Notes: a model not told the origin generated them from the sequence alone. Shown: positions 25,715 to 34,786, numbered from the stretch's first letter. The stretch: 64,000 nucleotides of DNA from Fodinibacter sp963833495 (GCA_963833495.1 CAWHYJ010000013.1:1-64000); one strand, 5' to 3'. Translations and numbers: made by a program.

Positions 25715-26527
25715 GTGGCATCGCAGCGGTCCGGAGGCCCCTGGGGCACCGACGGTGTGCGCGCCACGTGGGTCGGTCACTCGACCGTGCTGCTCGAGCT
25801 CGGCGGGCTGCGCATCCTCACCGACCCGCTCCTGCGCCGTCGCCTCGGCCCGCTGCGCCGGCGCCGCGACCTGCCGGTGCAGCAGCACGTGGACGACGTC
25901 GACGTCGTGCTGCTCAGCCACCTGCACCACGACCACGCCGACCTGCCCTCGCTGCGCCGCCTGGGCCACGTGCCGGTCGTCACCGACCCCACCAACCTCC
26001 CATGGCTCGACAAGCACGAGCTCGAGTCCGGCGAGGCCTTCACCGACGGCTGGCACCCGGTCGGCCCCGGGGTCGACGTGATGCTGGTGCGGGCCGACCA
26101 CGAGGCCCGCCCGATGCCGCACCGCCCCAACGGCGCCACCGGCATGCTGCTGCGCGGCGGCGGTGTCGTCGTCTGGTTCGCCGGTGACACCTCGCTGCAC
26201 CCCGACATGGCCCGGCTGCCCGAGCTGGCCGGTGCCCGGGTCGACCTCGCCCTGCTGCCGGTCGGCGGCTGGGGCCCGCGCCTGTCCCCCGGCCACATGG
26301 GGCCGGTCCAGGCGGCCGACGCCACCGCGCGCTCCGGCGCCCGGCACGTCATCCCCATCCACTACGGCACGCTGCACCCGTCGGGCTGGCCCACGTCGCA
26401 GCTGGACTGGACGACCGACCCCGGTCACCGGTTCGTCGAGGTGCTCCCCGAGTGGAGCGACGCCACGGCGCACGTGCCGCCGGTGGGTGGGGCGGTCATG
26501 ATCCCGCCGGAGCACGCGCTGCGCTGA
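25715..26527 (+). CDS. MBL-fold metallo-hydrolase (UlaG / NAPE-PLD-like)
   Basis: A 270-residue metallo-beta-lactamase-fold protein. The metal motif HxHxDH is H69-L-H71-H72-D73-H74, followed by a later histidine/aspartate pair in FAGDTSLH and a final histidine in IPIHYGTLHP. The opening VRATWVGHSTVLLELGG is typical of UlaG and NAPE-phospholipase D relatives, so a phosphodiester or lactone substrate is plausible. The 3' end overlaps the convergent hydrolase gene by 32 bp. Confidence 0.88.
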   Translation: MASQRSGGPWGTDGVRATWVGHSTVLLELGGLRILTDPLLRRRLGPLRRRRDLPVQQHVDDVDVVLLSHLHHDHADLPSLRRLGHVPVVTDPTNLPWLDKHELESGEAFTDGWHPVGPGVDVMLVRADHEARPMPHRPNGATGMLLRGGGVVVWFAGDTSLHPDMARLPELAGARVDLALLPVGGWGPRLSPGHMGPVQAADATARSGARHVIPIHYGTLHPSGWPTSQLDWTTDPGHRFVEVLPEWSDATAHVPPVGGAVMIPPEHALR

Positions 26528-27245
26528 GCAGCTCCCACAGGGCGGCCGCCGTCTCGTTCGGGTGGGTCAGCGGGAAGACGTGCAGCCCGCGCGGCACCGT
26601 GACGACGCGCACCCAGCGGGCCGACCGGGCGGACCGGGCGAAGCGCCGCGCGTCGACGCGCAGCTGGTCGAGCTGACCGTTGACGAGCAGCACCGGCGCG
26701 GTGACCTCGGCGAGCATCTCGGGCCGGCACAGGCCCATGACACCCGCCCACGCAGCCGGGATGCCGTCGAAGCCGTAGCCCGCCTCCTTGATCACCGCCG
26801 CGAGCTCGGGGGGCAGCAGGGCGTCGAACTCGCGGTCCATGGCGCGCGACATCCGGTCGACCCCCAGCCGGGACTCGACCCGGGCGATCGCCCGGTAGAG
26901 CGCCGCCCCCGGTCCGGCCGGCACCGCCGACGCCCCCAGCAGCGCGAGCCCGGCAAGCCGGTGCGGGTGCTCCGCCGCCCAGGCCATCGCGAGGTAGCCG
27001 CCCAGGCTGTGCCCGGCGAGCACGACCGGCACCCCGGCATCCCCGCCCTCCACCGCCTCGGTGATGACCGCGAGCGCCCCCTCCCAGGTGAACACCTCGC
27101 CGCGGCGAGTGCCGTGCGCCGGCAGGTCGGGCAGCACCAGGTCGACGTCGGGCCCGAGCAGCGCGGCATAGCGCGACCACTGCGCTCCGCTCAGCTGGGA
27201 GCCGTGGAGCAGGACGAGTCGCACGGGGGATGCCACACCCGACAT
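26496..27245 (-). CDS. Alpha/beta hydrolase
   Basis: A 249-residue alpha/beta-fold hydrolase. LVLLHGSQLSGAQW is the oxyanion region, AGHSLGGYLA carries the nucleophilic serine, and GLHVFPLTHP holds the catalytic histidine; the acid is probably in NGQLDQL. The start at 27245 follows GGAAGG closely; an upstream extension of the open frame looks non-coding. Substrate unknown. Confidence 0.87.
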   Translation of the reverse strand: MSGVASPVRLVLLHGSQLSGAQWSRYAALLGPDVDLVLPDLPAHGTRRGEVFTWEGALAVITEAVEGGDAGVPVVLAGHSLGGYLAMAWAAEHPHRLAGLALLGASAVPAGPGAALYRAIARVESRLGVDRMSRAMDREFDALLPPELAAVIKEAGYGFDGIPAAWAGVMGLCRPEMLAEVTAPVLLVNGQLDQLRVDARRFARSARSARWVRVVTVPRGLHVFPLTHPNETAAALWELLSAARAPAGS

Positions 27246-27286
27246 CCTTCCGCAGGGCACTGCGGCCCCGGTGGTTGGATGGCCCG

Positions 27287-28120
27287 ATGAGCGCCCTGGT
27301 GACCCCCGACGAGCTCGCCACCCTGCTGTCGCGCGGCGAGGTGCGCGTACTCGACGTGCAGTACAACCTGCGCGGCACGCCCGGCCTCGAGCTGTATGCC
27401 GCGGCGCACGTGCCCGGGGCACCGCACCTCGACCTCGACGCGGCGCTCGCCGGGGCGCCGGGGGCGAGTGGCCGGCATCCGCTGCCCGACCCTGCCGTGC
27501 TGCAGGAGGCGCTGCGCGCGTGCGGCGTGGGTGACGACGACGAGGTGGTCGTCTACGACCAGGCCACGTCGCTCGCGTCGGGGCGCGCCTGGTGGGTGCT
27601 GCGCTGGGCGGGGCACCCGCAGGTGCGCGTGCTCGACGGTGGCCTGGCCGCCTGGCAACGGGCCGGGATGCCGGTCACCGACGAGGTGTCCACCCCGGCT
27701 CCCGGCGACCTCACCGTGCGACCGGGCTCGGTGCCGGTGCTCGACGCAGGCGCAGCGGTGGACATGGCACGGCACGGGATGCTGCTCGACGCGCGCGCCC
27801 CGGAGCGCTACCGCGGCGAGGTCGAGCCGATCGACCGGGTGGCGGGCCACGTGCCCGGCTCGGTGAACCTGCCGATGACCGACCTGCTCGGCCCCGACGG
27901 CTGCTTCCTGCCCCCGGACGAGGTGCGGCTCCGGGCCGCGGCGGTCGGGGTGCACCGCGACACCCCGGTCGGCACGACGTGCGGCTCAGGCGTCACTGCG
28001 GCCCAGCTCGCCCTGGCCCTGCACACCGCCGGCATCGACGCCATCCCCTACGTCGGGTCGTGGAGCGAGTGGATCGAGGACCCCACCCGGCCCGTCGCGA
28101 CCGGGGATCAGAGCGTGTAG
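27287..28120 (+). CDS. Two-domain sulfurtransferase (rhodanese)
   Basis: A 277-residue tandem rhodanese. The first, inactive domain spans about 1-130 (RVLDVQYNLRG, HLDLDAAL, VVVYDQATSLASGRAWW). The second carries the catalytic loop C232-G-S-G-V-T-A. It would move sulfane sulfur from thiosulfate or 3-mercaptopyruvate to a thiophilic acceptor; CGSGVTA is typical of the mercaptopyruvate branch. TTGGAT lies 6 nt above the ATG. The 3' end overlaps the next gene by 13 bp on the opposite strand. Confidence 0.92.
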   Translation: MSALVTPDELATLLSRGEVRVLDVQYNLRGTPGLELYAAAHVPGAPHLDLDAALAGAPGASGRHPLPDPAVLQEALRACGVGDDDEVVVYDQATSLASGRAWWVLRWAGHPQVRVLDGGLAAWQRAGMPVTDEVSTPAPGDLTVRPGSVPVLDAGAAVDMARHGMLLDARAPERYRGEVEPIDRVAGHVPGSVNLPMTDLLGPDGCFLPPDEVRLRAAAVGVHRDTPVGTTCGSGVTAAQLALALHTAGIDAIPYVGSWSEWIEDPTRPVATGDQSV

Positions 28121-29367
28121 GTGCCCGAGAACTCACCGGGCGCCGCGGCGGCCCGGTCGACGTCGGCGACCTGGTAGAGCAGTCCCTCGTTGACGTCCCA
28201 CGCGAGCACCCGTCGCACCATGCCCTGGAAACCCGCTCTCTCCGAACGGGACTCGAACAGCACGGCATCCTGTGGACCCCAGCCCAGCGCCCGGTAGGAC
28301 GCCTTGGGCACCAGCGGGCCGGTGGTCGCGGCGAGCACCCGCGGGGTCGGGGGGAGGTCCGAGTGCACGGCCACCAGTCCCTGCGACCGCTCGAGCGCGC
28401 GCTGGTAGGCACCGGGCAGGAAGGCGCCCCCGGCCACCCAGCCCTCGGTGTTGGAGACCGATGCCGTGTTCGGGACGACGGGCGGGCCGAGCAGGGCCTT
28501 GGTGCCGGTGAGCAGGCCGGACCCGGAGAAGGTGCGCAACCGCGCGCCCCCGGCGCCGGCTTCGCCCTGCGCGAGGTCGGCCCAGTCGGGGTTGACCGCA
28601 CGCGCGGCCCGGGTCACCGCGCCGGTCTCGGGCACGACGAGCCAGCCGTCGTCGCGCCCCCGCGCGACCAGGGTGGTGCGGTCGCGCGCCCAGCCCGCCA
28701 GGACGAGGGTGGGGTCGGGGACCTCGATGCTCGTCGCCGAGCCGTCCCTGGCGTCGATCACCACCAGGCGCCCCGGCTGCGGGATGACGACCCGGTGCCG
28801 GTCGTCGGAGACCGACCGGGGGCCGAGCAGCGACTGCACTCCCTCCCACAGGCTGATCCGCACCGCCGGCAGCTCCACCTGGAACGGCGCGTCCGGCGCG
28901 AAGAAGACCGGGTGGTAGCCGCCCCCGGCGCTCACGACGAGGTACACGGCCCGCAGCGGCCCGGCCACGCCGCCCCCGGGGCCAAGTTCGGCCCGGATCG
29001 CGGGGTCGGCCGGCCCGAGGTGGCGCGGGATCTGCAGCCGGACCGCGTCCGGGTAGCGCGGCAGCAGCGCCTCGTCGGGCGGGGAGGGAGCGAGGAACAC
29101 GGTGACGCCGTCGACCCGGGCCGTCGGCATCCGGCCGTCCGCTGCCACCGTCGCTGCCGCCGTCGGGGCCGGCACGGGTGGCGAGTCCTCGTCGCGCAGC
29201 ACGAAGCCCAGCGCACCGGCGGCCGCGAGCCCACCGACGGCCAGCGCGCTGCGGCGCACGACCGCCCGGTTCCGGCGGCGGGCCTCGTCCCACGCCGGTG
29301 CGGCGAGCTCCAGGTCGGGCACGTCGTCGCTGGCCAGCTCGAGCAGCTCGCGCAGGTCGGCCGTCAT
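28108..29367 (-). CDS. Membrane-anchored partner of a sigma factor
   Basis: A 419-residue protein. Residues 1-36 are a short cytoplasmic helix-rich region (LRELLELASDDVPDLELAAP), residues about 38-57 form one transmembrane helix, and the rest is an extracytoplasmic domain of repeated beta strands that resembles a propeller-like WD/YncE arrangement. The ATG overlaps the sigma-factor stop (ATGA). The layout is that of an anti-sigma or sensor partner, but a classical zinc-binding anti-sigma motif is absent. Confidence 0.7.
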   Translation of the reverse strand: MTADLRELLELASDDVPDLELAAPAWDEARRRNRAVVRRSALAVGGLAAAGALGFVLRDEDSPPVPAPTAAATVAADGRMPTARVDGVTVFLAPSPPDEALLPRYPDAVRLQIPRHLGPADPAIRAELGPGGGVAGPLRAVYLVVSAGGGYHPVFFAPDAPFQVELPAVRISLWEGVQSLLGPRSVSDDRHRVVIPQPGRLVVIDARDGSATSIEVPDPTLVLAGWARDRTTLVARGRDDGWLVVPETGAVTRAARAVNPDWADLAQGEAGAGGARLRTFSGSGLLTGTKALLGPPVVPNTASVSNTEGWVAGGAFLPGAYQRALERSQGLVAVHSDLPPTPRVLAATTGPLVPKASYRALGWGPQDAVLFESRSERAGFQGMVRRVLAWDVNEGLLYQVADVDRAAAAPGEFSGTYTL

Positions 29368-29897
29368 CGCGGGCCCCCGGTGCCGATGTCGGCCCGCGGC
29401 AGGGCGTCGCGCAGCCGGCCCAGCGCCTCGACGCCTTCCGCGTGCGCGGTCGCGACACTGCAGCCGAGCACCTGCGCGACGTCTCCCTCGCCGCGCTCCT
29501 CGAACCAGCGCAGCACGACCACCGCCCGCTGCCGGGGTGTGAGGGCGTCCAGCGCCCGCAGCACCTCGCGGCGGCGCTCGACCACGTCGGCGTCCCACGG
29601 CTCGTCGGGGTCGTCCCACGCGGCGCCGGTCGGGATCGCCTCGGGCGGCCGCCCGCGCCAGGAGGCGACCGCGTCGCGGTAGAGGAGGCGGCGCACGTAC
29701 AGGTCGGGCTGCTCCTCACGCACCCGCGACCACTGGCGGCCGAGCTGCACCAGCGCGGCCCGCACCAGCCGCTCGGCGAGGTGGAGGTCGCCGGTCACGA
29801 GGTAGGCCGCTCGCAGCAGGGTGTGCTGGCGCGCCTGGGCATAGTCGACGAACTCGTCGTCGGGCCACGGCGCCTGCGGCTCGCGCGCGTCGTCCAT
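29364..29897 (-). CDS. SigE-like ECF RNA polymerase sigma factor
   Basis: A sigma-70 family factor of 177 residues. Region 2 spans about 20-85 (RQHTLLRAAYLVTGDLHLAERLVRAAL) and region 4 about 108-165 (RALDALTPRQRAVVVLRWFEERGEGDVAQVLGCSVATAHAEGVEAL). I start at the ATG at 29897 because AGGAGG lies 8 nt above it; a GTG 9 nt earlier would sit inside that ribosome binding site. Region 2 is divergent from typical ECFs, so promoter specificity cannot be read. It pairs with the downstream membrane protein. Confidence 0.85.
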   Translation of the reverse strand: MDDAREPQAPWPDDEFVDYAQARQHTLLRAAYLVTGDLHLAERLVRAALVQLGRQWSRVREEQPDLYVRRLLYRDAVASWRGRPPEAIPTGAAWDDPDEPWDADVVERRREVLRALDALTPRQRAVVVLRWFEERGEGDVAQVLGCSVATAHAEGVEALGRLRDALPRADIGTGGPR

Positions 29898-30034
29898 CCG
29901 GCTCACCTCCTCGTGCCCGCCGACGTCTCCCCCACTGTCTCAACGGGTGGCCACCGGGCGGAAGGTGCGGGCAGGTCACGATCCGGATGGCCGAAACGTC
30001 TGCCCCGGCGCTCGGCTTCTGTTTGGATCAGCGC

Positions 30035-32248
30035 ATGACGGATCGGGACCAGGAGTCCGAGCCAGGCCCCGGCACCGACGCGGAGGCCCTGCTCGACCGG
30101 GGCGACCTCGACGGTGCAGTGCTGTCGATGCGGCAGGCGTGGCAGCTGGCCCAGGACGACCCACAGGCATCGGGGACGGTGGCGGCCTGCCTGCGCGTGC
30201 TGGTGCGGATCGGGAACGCCGAGCGCGCTGTCGACCTGCTGGTTCCCCGCCTCGGCTGGTTTGCCGAGCTCCGCACCCCGAGCGACCGGATGTGGTTCGC
30301 GGCCACGGCCGCCTTCGTGCTCGAGCAGGCCGCGGCCGCCGGGGTGGCGCCGGAGACCGTCGGGGGCCGGCCGGTCGACGAGGTGGCCGGCGACGCGTCC
30401 CGGGTGGCGGGTGAGATCGCCGCAGCCCTCGACGAGGAGCACGGATCCACCGTCACGTCGTCGGCGCTGGCCGCCGCCCTCGACCCGACCCGGGTGTCGC
30501 GCGAGCCCACGCTCCCTCCCACCCGGTTGCCCTCGACACCACCCGAGGGCGCTGACGGCCGGGTGGTGCCACCGACGACCCGGGTGCTCGACCGGGCCCG
30601 AGCGGTTCGCGAGGGCCTCGCGAAGGCGGGCGCCGACCTCGAGCCGCAGGTGGAGGCCTGGCTGCGCGACCGCGACGGCATCCTCCCGGTGACGACGCCG
30701 GAGGCGTGGTCGGCGGTCTCCCTGCTCGACCGCACGGCAGCCCAGGATGCCGGTCCTCCCGGCCGGCAGCGCGCCCTCCTGGCCGCTGCTCTGGAGGCGG
30801 CGCACCACGCCGACGACACCGCCGGTGCCACCCGCGCGGAGGGCGAGGTCGCGCTGCTCGACGTCGTGGAGGCCGAGAGCCAGGAGGAGGCCGAGGGCGC
30901 GAGCGCTCGCGCCCGGGCGTGCGCCGAGCGGCTGGAGTCGGACGGCGCCGACGAGGAGGCCGGCGCGCTGTGGCGCCGGTTCGCCTGGTTCGGCGGGAGC
31001 GACGACCCGGCCAGCCACCTGGCTCGGGCGGGAGCGGCGTACGGTCGCGCCGGCCTGACCGAGCGCCGCCTGCTGTGCGGCATCGAGCAGGCCATGGCGA
31101 CCGCGCCCGTCGATCCGGACACCGCCGCCGCGATGCTCGAGGCGATGGAACCGGAGGTATCCGGCATCCCCGTGTTGGCGTCGATCGCCCTCGACGGCCG
31201 GGCCCGGATCGCCCGGAGCACCGGTGACCTCGACGTCGCCGCGTACCTCCTGGAGCGGGCGCGCTCGGTGCGCGGGGTGCCCCGACGCGCGCGGCTGGCA
31301 GAGCTCGTCGACCTCTGCGACGTGCGGGTGGAGCAGGAGGCGTGGGCCGAGCTCGAGGGCCCCGCCGCCGACCTCGTGGCCGCCGCGACGAGGGACCGTG
31401 ACCCCGTGCTCCTCGCGCTGGGGCAGCGGCTCCTCGGCCTGGCCTACGTGGAGACCGGCCGCCCCGCCGAGGCCGCCGAGCTGCTCGACGCGGCGCTGCC
31501 GGTGCTGCGCGAGTACCAGCCGGCGCTGGTCGGGCCGGCGGGGTGGGCCCTCGGCAACGCCCTCGTGGCCCTCGGCCTCTGGTCGGGTGCCAGCACCGCC
31601 TACACCACGGCATCCGACTCGTTCCAGGCCCAGGACCGCCTTCGCGAGGCCGGCCACACCCGGTGGTGCGCTGGCAACGCCGCGTGGGATGCCGGGGACA
31701 CCGTTGCTGCTGCCGGTCTCTTCGACGAGGCCGTCGACCAGGCGCAGCGCTCGGGCACCGTGGGGCTGTACGTCGAGGCGCTGCGCTCACGGGCGGCCCT
31801 GACCGCCGACACGACCGACCTGATCACCGGCCTTGCCGACCTCGATGCCGCCATCCCCGCTGCCGAGGCGCTCGCGGCCGAGCTGGGTTTGGGCGAGGAC
31901 GAGTTCGACGGCGAGGTGCTGGAGCCGTATGTGCTGCGCCAGGGGGCCCACCTGCTCGCGCAGCACGGCGAGGTCGACGCCGCCGTGGAGCGGATGGCGA
32001 GGGCCGAGGCCTTGGTCGGGCACGAGTTCGAGCTCGTGCTGCGGGCCGAGGCGGGCATGATGCTCGCCGAGGTCGACCGGTTGGACGATGCCGAGCCGCG
32101 GCTGCGGGCCTCGCTCGGCGAGCTGGACAGCGACGAGCTGGCGCCGACCCGGGTGGACGTCGCCGGAGCGCTGGCGCGCGCCCTCGAACGCGCCGGGCGC
32201 GGCGAGGAGGCCGAGGGGGTCTGGGAGCGCTACGGCCCCCAGCAGTGA
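30035..32248 (+). CDS. Large helical-repeat (TPR-like) protein
   Basis: A 737-residue acidic, alanine/leucine-rich soluble protein with no signal. Repeated helix-turn-helix units of about 34-40 residues fit TPR solenoids: for example ALLDRGDLDGAVLSMRQAWQLAQ, LGLAYVETGRPAEAAELLDAAL, NAAWDAGDTVAAAGLFDEAV and LLAQHGEVDAAVERMARAEAL. A charged Pro/Thr linker near 155-195 separates two solenoid blocks. The ATG lies 6 nt below TTGGAT. It probably works as a scaffold; no enzymatic motif is visible. It is divergent from the sigma-factor operon. Confidence 0.78.
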   Translation: MTDRDQESEPGPGTDAEALLDRGDLDGAVLSMRQAWQLAQDDPQASGTVAACLRVLVRIGNAERAVDLLVPRLGWFAELRTPSDRMWFAATAAFVLEQAAAAGVAPETVGGRPVDEVAGDASRVAGEIAAALDEEHGSTVTSSALAAALDPTRVSREPTLPPTRLPSTPPEGADGRVVPPTTRVLDRARAVREGLAKAGADLEPQVEAWLRDRDGILPVTTPEAWSAVSLLDRTAAQDAGPPGRQRALLAAALEAAHHADDTAGATRAEGEVALLDVVEAESQEEAEGASARARACAERLESDGADEEAGALWRRFAWFGGSDDPASHLARAGAAYGRAGLTERRLLCGIEQAMATAPVDPDTAAAMLEAMEPEVSGIPVLASIALDGRARIARSTGDLDVAAYLLERARSVRGVPRRARLAELVDLCDVRVEQEAWAELEGPAADLVAAATRDRDPVLLALGQRLLGLAYVETGRPAEAAELLDAALPVLREYQPALVGPAGWALGNALVALGLWSGASTAYTTASDSFQAQDRLREAGHTRWCAGNAAWDAGDTVAAAGLFDEAVDQAQRSGTVGLYVEALRSRAALTADTTDLITGLADLDAAIPAAEALAAELGLGEDEFDGEVLEPYVLRQGAHLLAQHGEVDAAVERMARAEALVGHEFELVLRAEAGMMLAEVDRLDDAEPRLRASLGELDSDELAPTRVDVAGALARALERAGRGEEAEGVWERYGPQQ

Positions 32249-32260
32249 GGTGCGGCGGGG

Positions 32261-33668
32261 CTACGCGCCGACGAGTCGCTGCGCCATCCACCCTTCGACC
32301 TGGTCGAGCGACACCCGCTCCTGCGACATCGAGTCACGCTCGCGGATGGTGACCGCCTGGTCGTCGAGGGTCTCGAAGTCGACGGTGATGCAGAACGGCG
32401 TGCCGATCTCGTCCTGGCGGCGGTAGCGGCGGCCGATGGCGCCGGCATCGTCGAACTCGACGTTCCAGTTGCGGCGCAGGGTGGCCGCGAGGTCACGCGC
32501 CTTGGGCGAGAGGTCGGCGTTGCGCGACAGCGGCAGCACCGCGGCCTTGACCGGCGCCAGGCGCGGGTCGAGGCGCAGTACGACGCGCTTGTCGACGCCG
32601 CCCTTGGTGTTGGGGGCCTCGTCCTCGGTGTAGGCGTCGACGAGGAAGGTCATCAGGCTGCGCGAGAGGCCGGCCGCGGGCTCGATGACGTAGGGCGTGT
32701 ACTTCTCGCCGCTGGCCTGGTCGAAGTACGACCAGGTCGGTGCCCGAGTGCTCGCTGTGCGTCTTGAGGTCGAAGTCAGTGCGGTTGGCGATGCCCTCGA
32801 GCTCGCCCCACTCGCTCCCGGTGAAGTTGAAGCGGTACTCGATGTCGACGGTGCGCTTGGAGTAGTGCGAGAGCTTCTCCTGCGGGTGCTCGTAGTGCCG
32901 CAGGTTGTCGGGGTTGATGCCGAGGTCGGTGTACCAGCGGGTGCGCTCGGCGATCCAGTACTCGTGCCACTGCTCGTCCTCGCCGGGCTTGACGAAGAAC
33001 TCCATCTCCATCTGCTCGAACTCGCGCGTGCGGAAGATGAAGTTGCCGGGGGTGATCTCGTTGCGGAAGCTCTTGCCGGTCTGGGCGATGCCGAACGGCG
33101 GCTTCTTGCGCGAGGCCTGGCTGACGTTGAGGAAGTTGATGAAGATGCCCTGGGCGGTCTCGGGCCGCAGGTAGTGCAGCCCGGACTCGTCCTCGATGAC
33201 GCCGAGGTAGGTCTTGAGCATCATGTTGAAGTTGCGCGGCTCGGTCCACTGGCCGCGGGTGCCGCAGTTGGGGCAGGCGATGTCGGCGAGCTGCACCGAG
33301 TCGGGGTCGACCTCCTTGCCCTTCTTGGCCTCACGGTCGGCGACGGCCTCCTGCATGTGGTCGACGCGGAAGCGCTTGTGGCAGCTCTGGCACTCGGTCA
33401 GCGGGTCGGTGAACTCGCCGACGTGGCCCGATGCGACCCAGGTCTGGCGCGGCAGGATGATCGAGGAGTCCAGGCCCACGACGTCCTCACGGGCGGTCAC
33501 CATCGAGCGCCACCACTGCCGCTTGATGTTCTCCTTGAGCTCGACGCCGAGCGGGCCGTAGTCCCACGCCGAGCGCGTGCCGCCGTAGATCTCACCGCAC
33601 GGGAACACGAACCCGCGACGCTTGCAGAGGGAGACGACGGTGTCGACGACGGAGGTGGGGGCGGCCAT
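32261..33668 (-). CDS. glyS: Glycyl-tRNA synthetase, interrupted by a frameshift
   Basis: Class II homodimeric glycyl-tRNA synthetase that charges tRNA-Gly. The N-terminal 312 codons read in one frame (FPCGEIYGGTRSAWDYGPLG; zinc cysteines CQSCHKR ... CPNCGTRGQW; motif 2 FRNEITPGNFIFRTREFEQMEME) up to HSEHSGTDL. One extra G near 32732-32733 then shifts the frame, and the family sequence resumes as YFDQASGEKYTPYVIEPAAG, ending with the anticodon-binding domain (DEIGTPFCITVDF). Removing one base gives 468 residues, the normal length. The gene is normally essential, so this is a sequence error, a very recent mutation with a second copy elsewhere, or recoding. TAGCCT lies 7 nt above the ATG. Confidence 0.9.
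32732..32733 (-). other. glyS: Frameshift site in glyS
   Basis: On the coding strand GAC-CTG-G-TCG-TAC shows one base too many; deleting either G restores the conserved DLSYFDQ reading. Confidence 0.8.
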
Positions 33669-33675
33669 GTCGGCA

Positions 33676-33681
33676 AGGCTA
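33676..33681 (-). promoter_or_regulatory. -10 box TAGCCT for glyS
   Basis: TAGCCT on the minus strand ends 7 nt before the ATG at 33668 with no ribosome binding site between. It overlaps the stop region of the upstream MarR remnant. Confidence 0.5.
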
Positions 33682-33921
33682 TCCGGGGGGTGACCCCACG
33701 GCCGAACCGGTTCCGGCGGCGGACAGCTCCTCGAGCACGCTGCGGAAGGTGGCGTGGCGGCGGGGCCCGACCGCCGTACGCCAGTCGTCCTCGAGCGAAG
33801 CCATCAGCGCGGCGGTGCGGACGAGCACGGCATCCCCGTCGGGAGTCCGGCTCACGAGCCGGACCCGACGGTCGGCGACGGCGAGCGTCTCGGCGAGGTG
33901 CCCGGTTGCGACGAGCGCGGG
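33679..33921 (-). pseudogene. C-terminal remnant of a MarR-type regulator
   Basis: The frame from about 33921 to the stop at 33679 carries ADRRVRLVSRTPDGDAVLVR and WRTAVGPRRHATFRSVLEEL, which correspond to the MarR wing (DRR...LT..G) and the C-terminal dimerisation helix. The helix-turn-helix and N-terminus are gone. Upstream the sequence runs into a phosphotransferase remnant of opposite orientation, so a deletion has joined two genes. Confidence 0.6.
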
Positions 33922-34423
33922 TGACGACCTGCTCCGCCGGCTGGCCCGCGGGCTCACGATGCCGGTGGCCCTGCACGTCGCCTTCCGCGACGAGGCCTCG
34001 GCAGCCATCTGGCTCCCCGCGCTGGACCTGGACGAACGCCATCGGGGCACGCGGACTTCGCCCATGCGGCCCACCTCCTGGGCCGGCTGGCCGGCAGCGC
34101 CGAGGTGGCCGAGCTCGCCCGGGTCGGCGAGCTCGAGGCGGGGCCACTCACCGTCGCGCACGGCGACGCGTGCCCCAACAACCTGCTCCGCACGACCGGC
34201 TCCGACGACATCACCCTCATCGACTACGGCTTCTGGGGCCGGCAGTGCCTCGGCTTCGACCTGGCCAGCTGCTCGACGGCGACGTGCACCCGGCCGGCGA
34301 CCCGCCGGGACCCTGCCCGAGGTGGAGCGCGAGATCGTGCCCGCCTCCGTCGCCGGGCTCCACGGCGAGGGGGCGGCGATCTCGCGGTTCTGCCTCGGGA
34401 TGGTCGAGGCGACGTCGGGGTGA
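33910..34423 (+). pseudogene. Frameshifted aminoglycoside-phosphotransferase-like (APH) remnant
   Basis: Pieces of one APH-type kinase lie in all three plus frames in the right order: DDLLRRLARGLTMPVALHVAFRD (33922 on), AHLLGRLAGSAEVAELARVG and LTVAHGDACPNNLL...ITLIDYGFWGRQCLGFDLA (to about 34265), QLLDGDVHPAGD, and finally VEREIVPASVAGLHGEGAAIS to the stop at 34423. The catalytic HGDxxxxN and metal D motifs are recognisable. At least three frameshifts and loss of the N-lobe make it nonfunctional. Confidence 0.65.
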
Positions 34424-34451
34424 CCGGTCGCCGCAACTAGACTTCGTGCCC

Positions 34452-34736
34452 GTGTCCCCCCTCCGCGAGTCCCTCGAGCGCGCCAGCCTGCCTGCGGTGA
34501 CCTACCTCAGCAGCCTGCCGCGCTTCGTGCCCTTCCTCGGCATCCTGGTGCTGACCTTCGCCGGCATCCTGCTGCCGTCCCCGGCCTGGCTGCTGCTGGT
34601 CCTCGTCATCGCGGTGCTGCTGTGGATCCTGGTTCTCGCCTGGCCGCGGCTCAGCGGGGCAGAGCGGCTGATGCGGCTGGCCGTCGTCGCGATCATGGTC
34701 GCCATCCTCGTCACCCAGGTGGCCCCGCGCGGCTGA
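34452..34736 (+). CDS. Small membrane protein (DUF6703-like)
   Basis: A 94-residue protein with a basic N-terminal helix (SPLRESLERASLPAVTYLS), then three hydrophobic segments (about 19-36, 39-56, 73-90). LSSLPRFVPFL is the family-like start. TAGACT (34438-34443) lies 8 nt above the GTG chosen here. It is adjacent to the zinc operon but on a separate promoter. Function unknown. Confidence 0.65.
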   Translation: MSPLRESLERASLPAVTYLSSLPRFVPFLGILVLTFAGILLPSPAWLLLVLVIAVLLWILVLAWPRLSGAERLMRLAVVAIMVAILVTQVAPRG

Positions 34737-34749
34737 CGCCATCGCCATT

Positions 34750-34786
34750 TGACAATGATTCTCACTTCGAATGAGAATCGTTGTCA
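34750..34786. promoter_or_regulatory. Tandem Zur-type operator boxes at the zinc uptake operon
   Basis: Box 1 TGACAATGATTCTCA (34750-34764) and box 2 TGAGAATCGTTGTCA (34772-34786) are both 7-1-7 imperfect palindromes of the Fur/Zur form TGAnAAT-n-ATTnTCA, and the pair is itself an inverted repeat around a 7-bp spacer. Box 2 reaches the A of the znuA start codon, so bound repressor would cover the start of transcription and translation. The Fur-family gene at the end of the same operon is the expected regulator. Confidence 0.8.

Noticed and set aside
25545..26515. Upstream extension of the dus reading frame
   Set aside because: The extension lies antisense to the metallo-hydrolase gene; the family start is at 25681.
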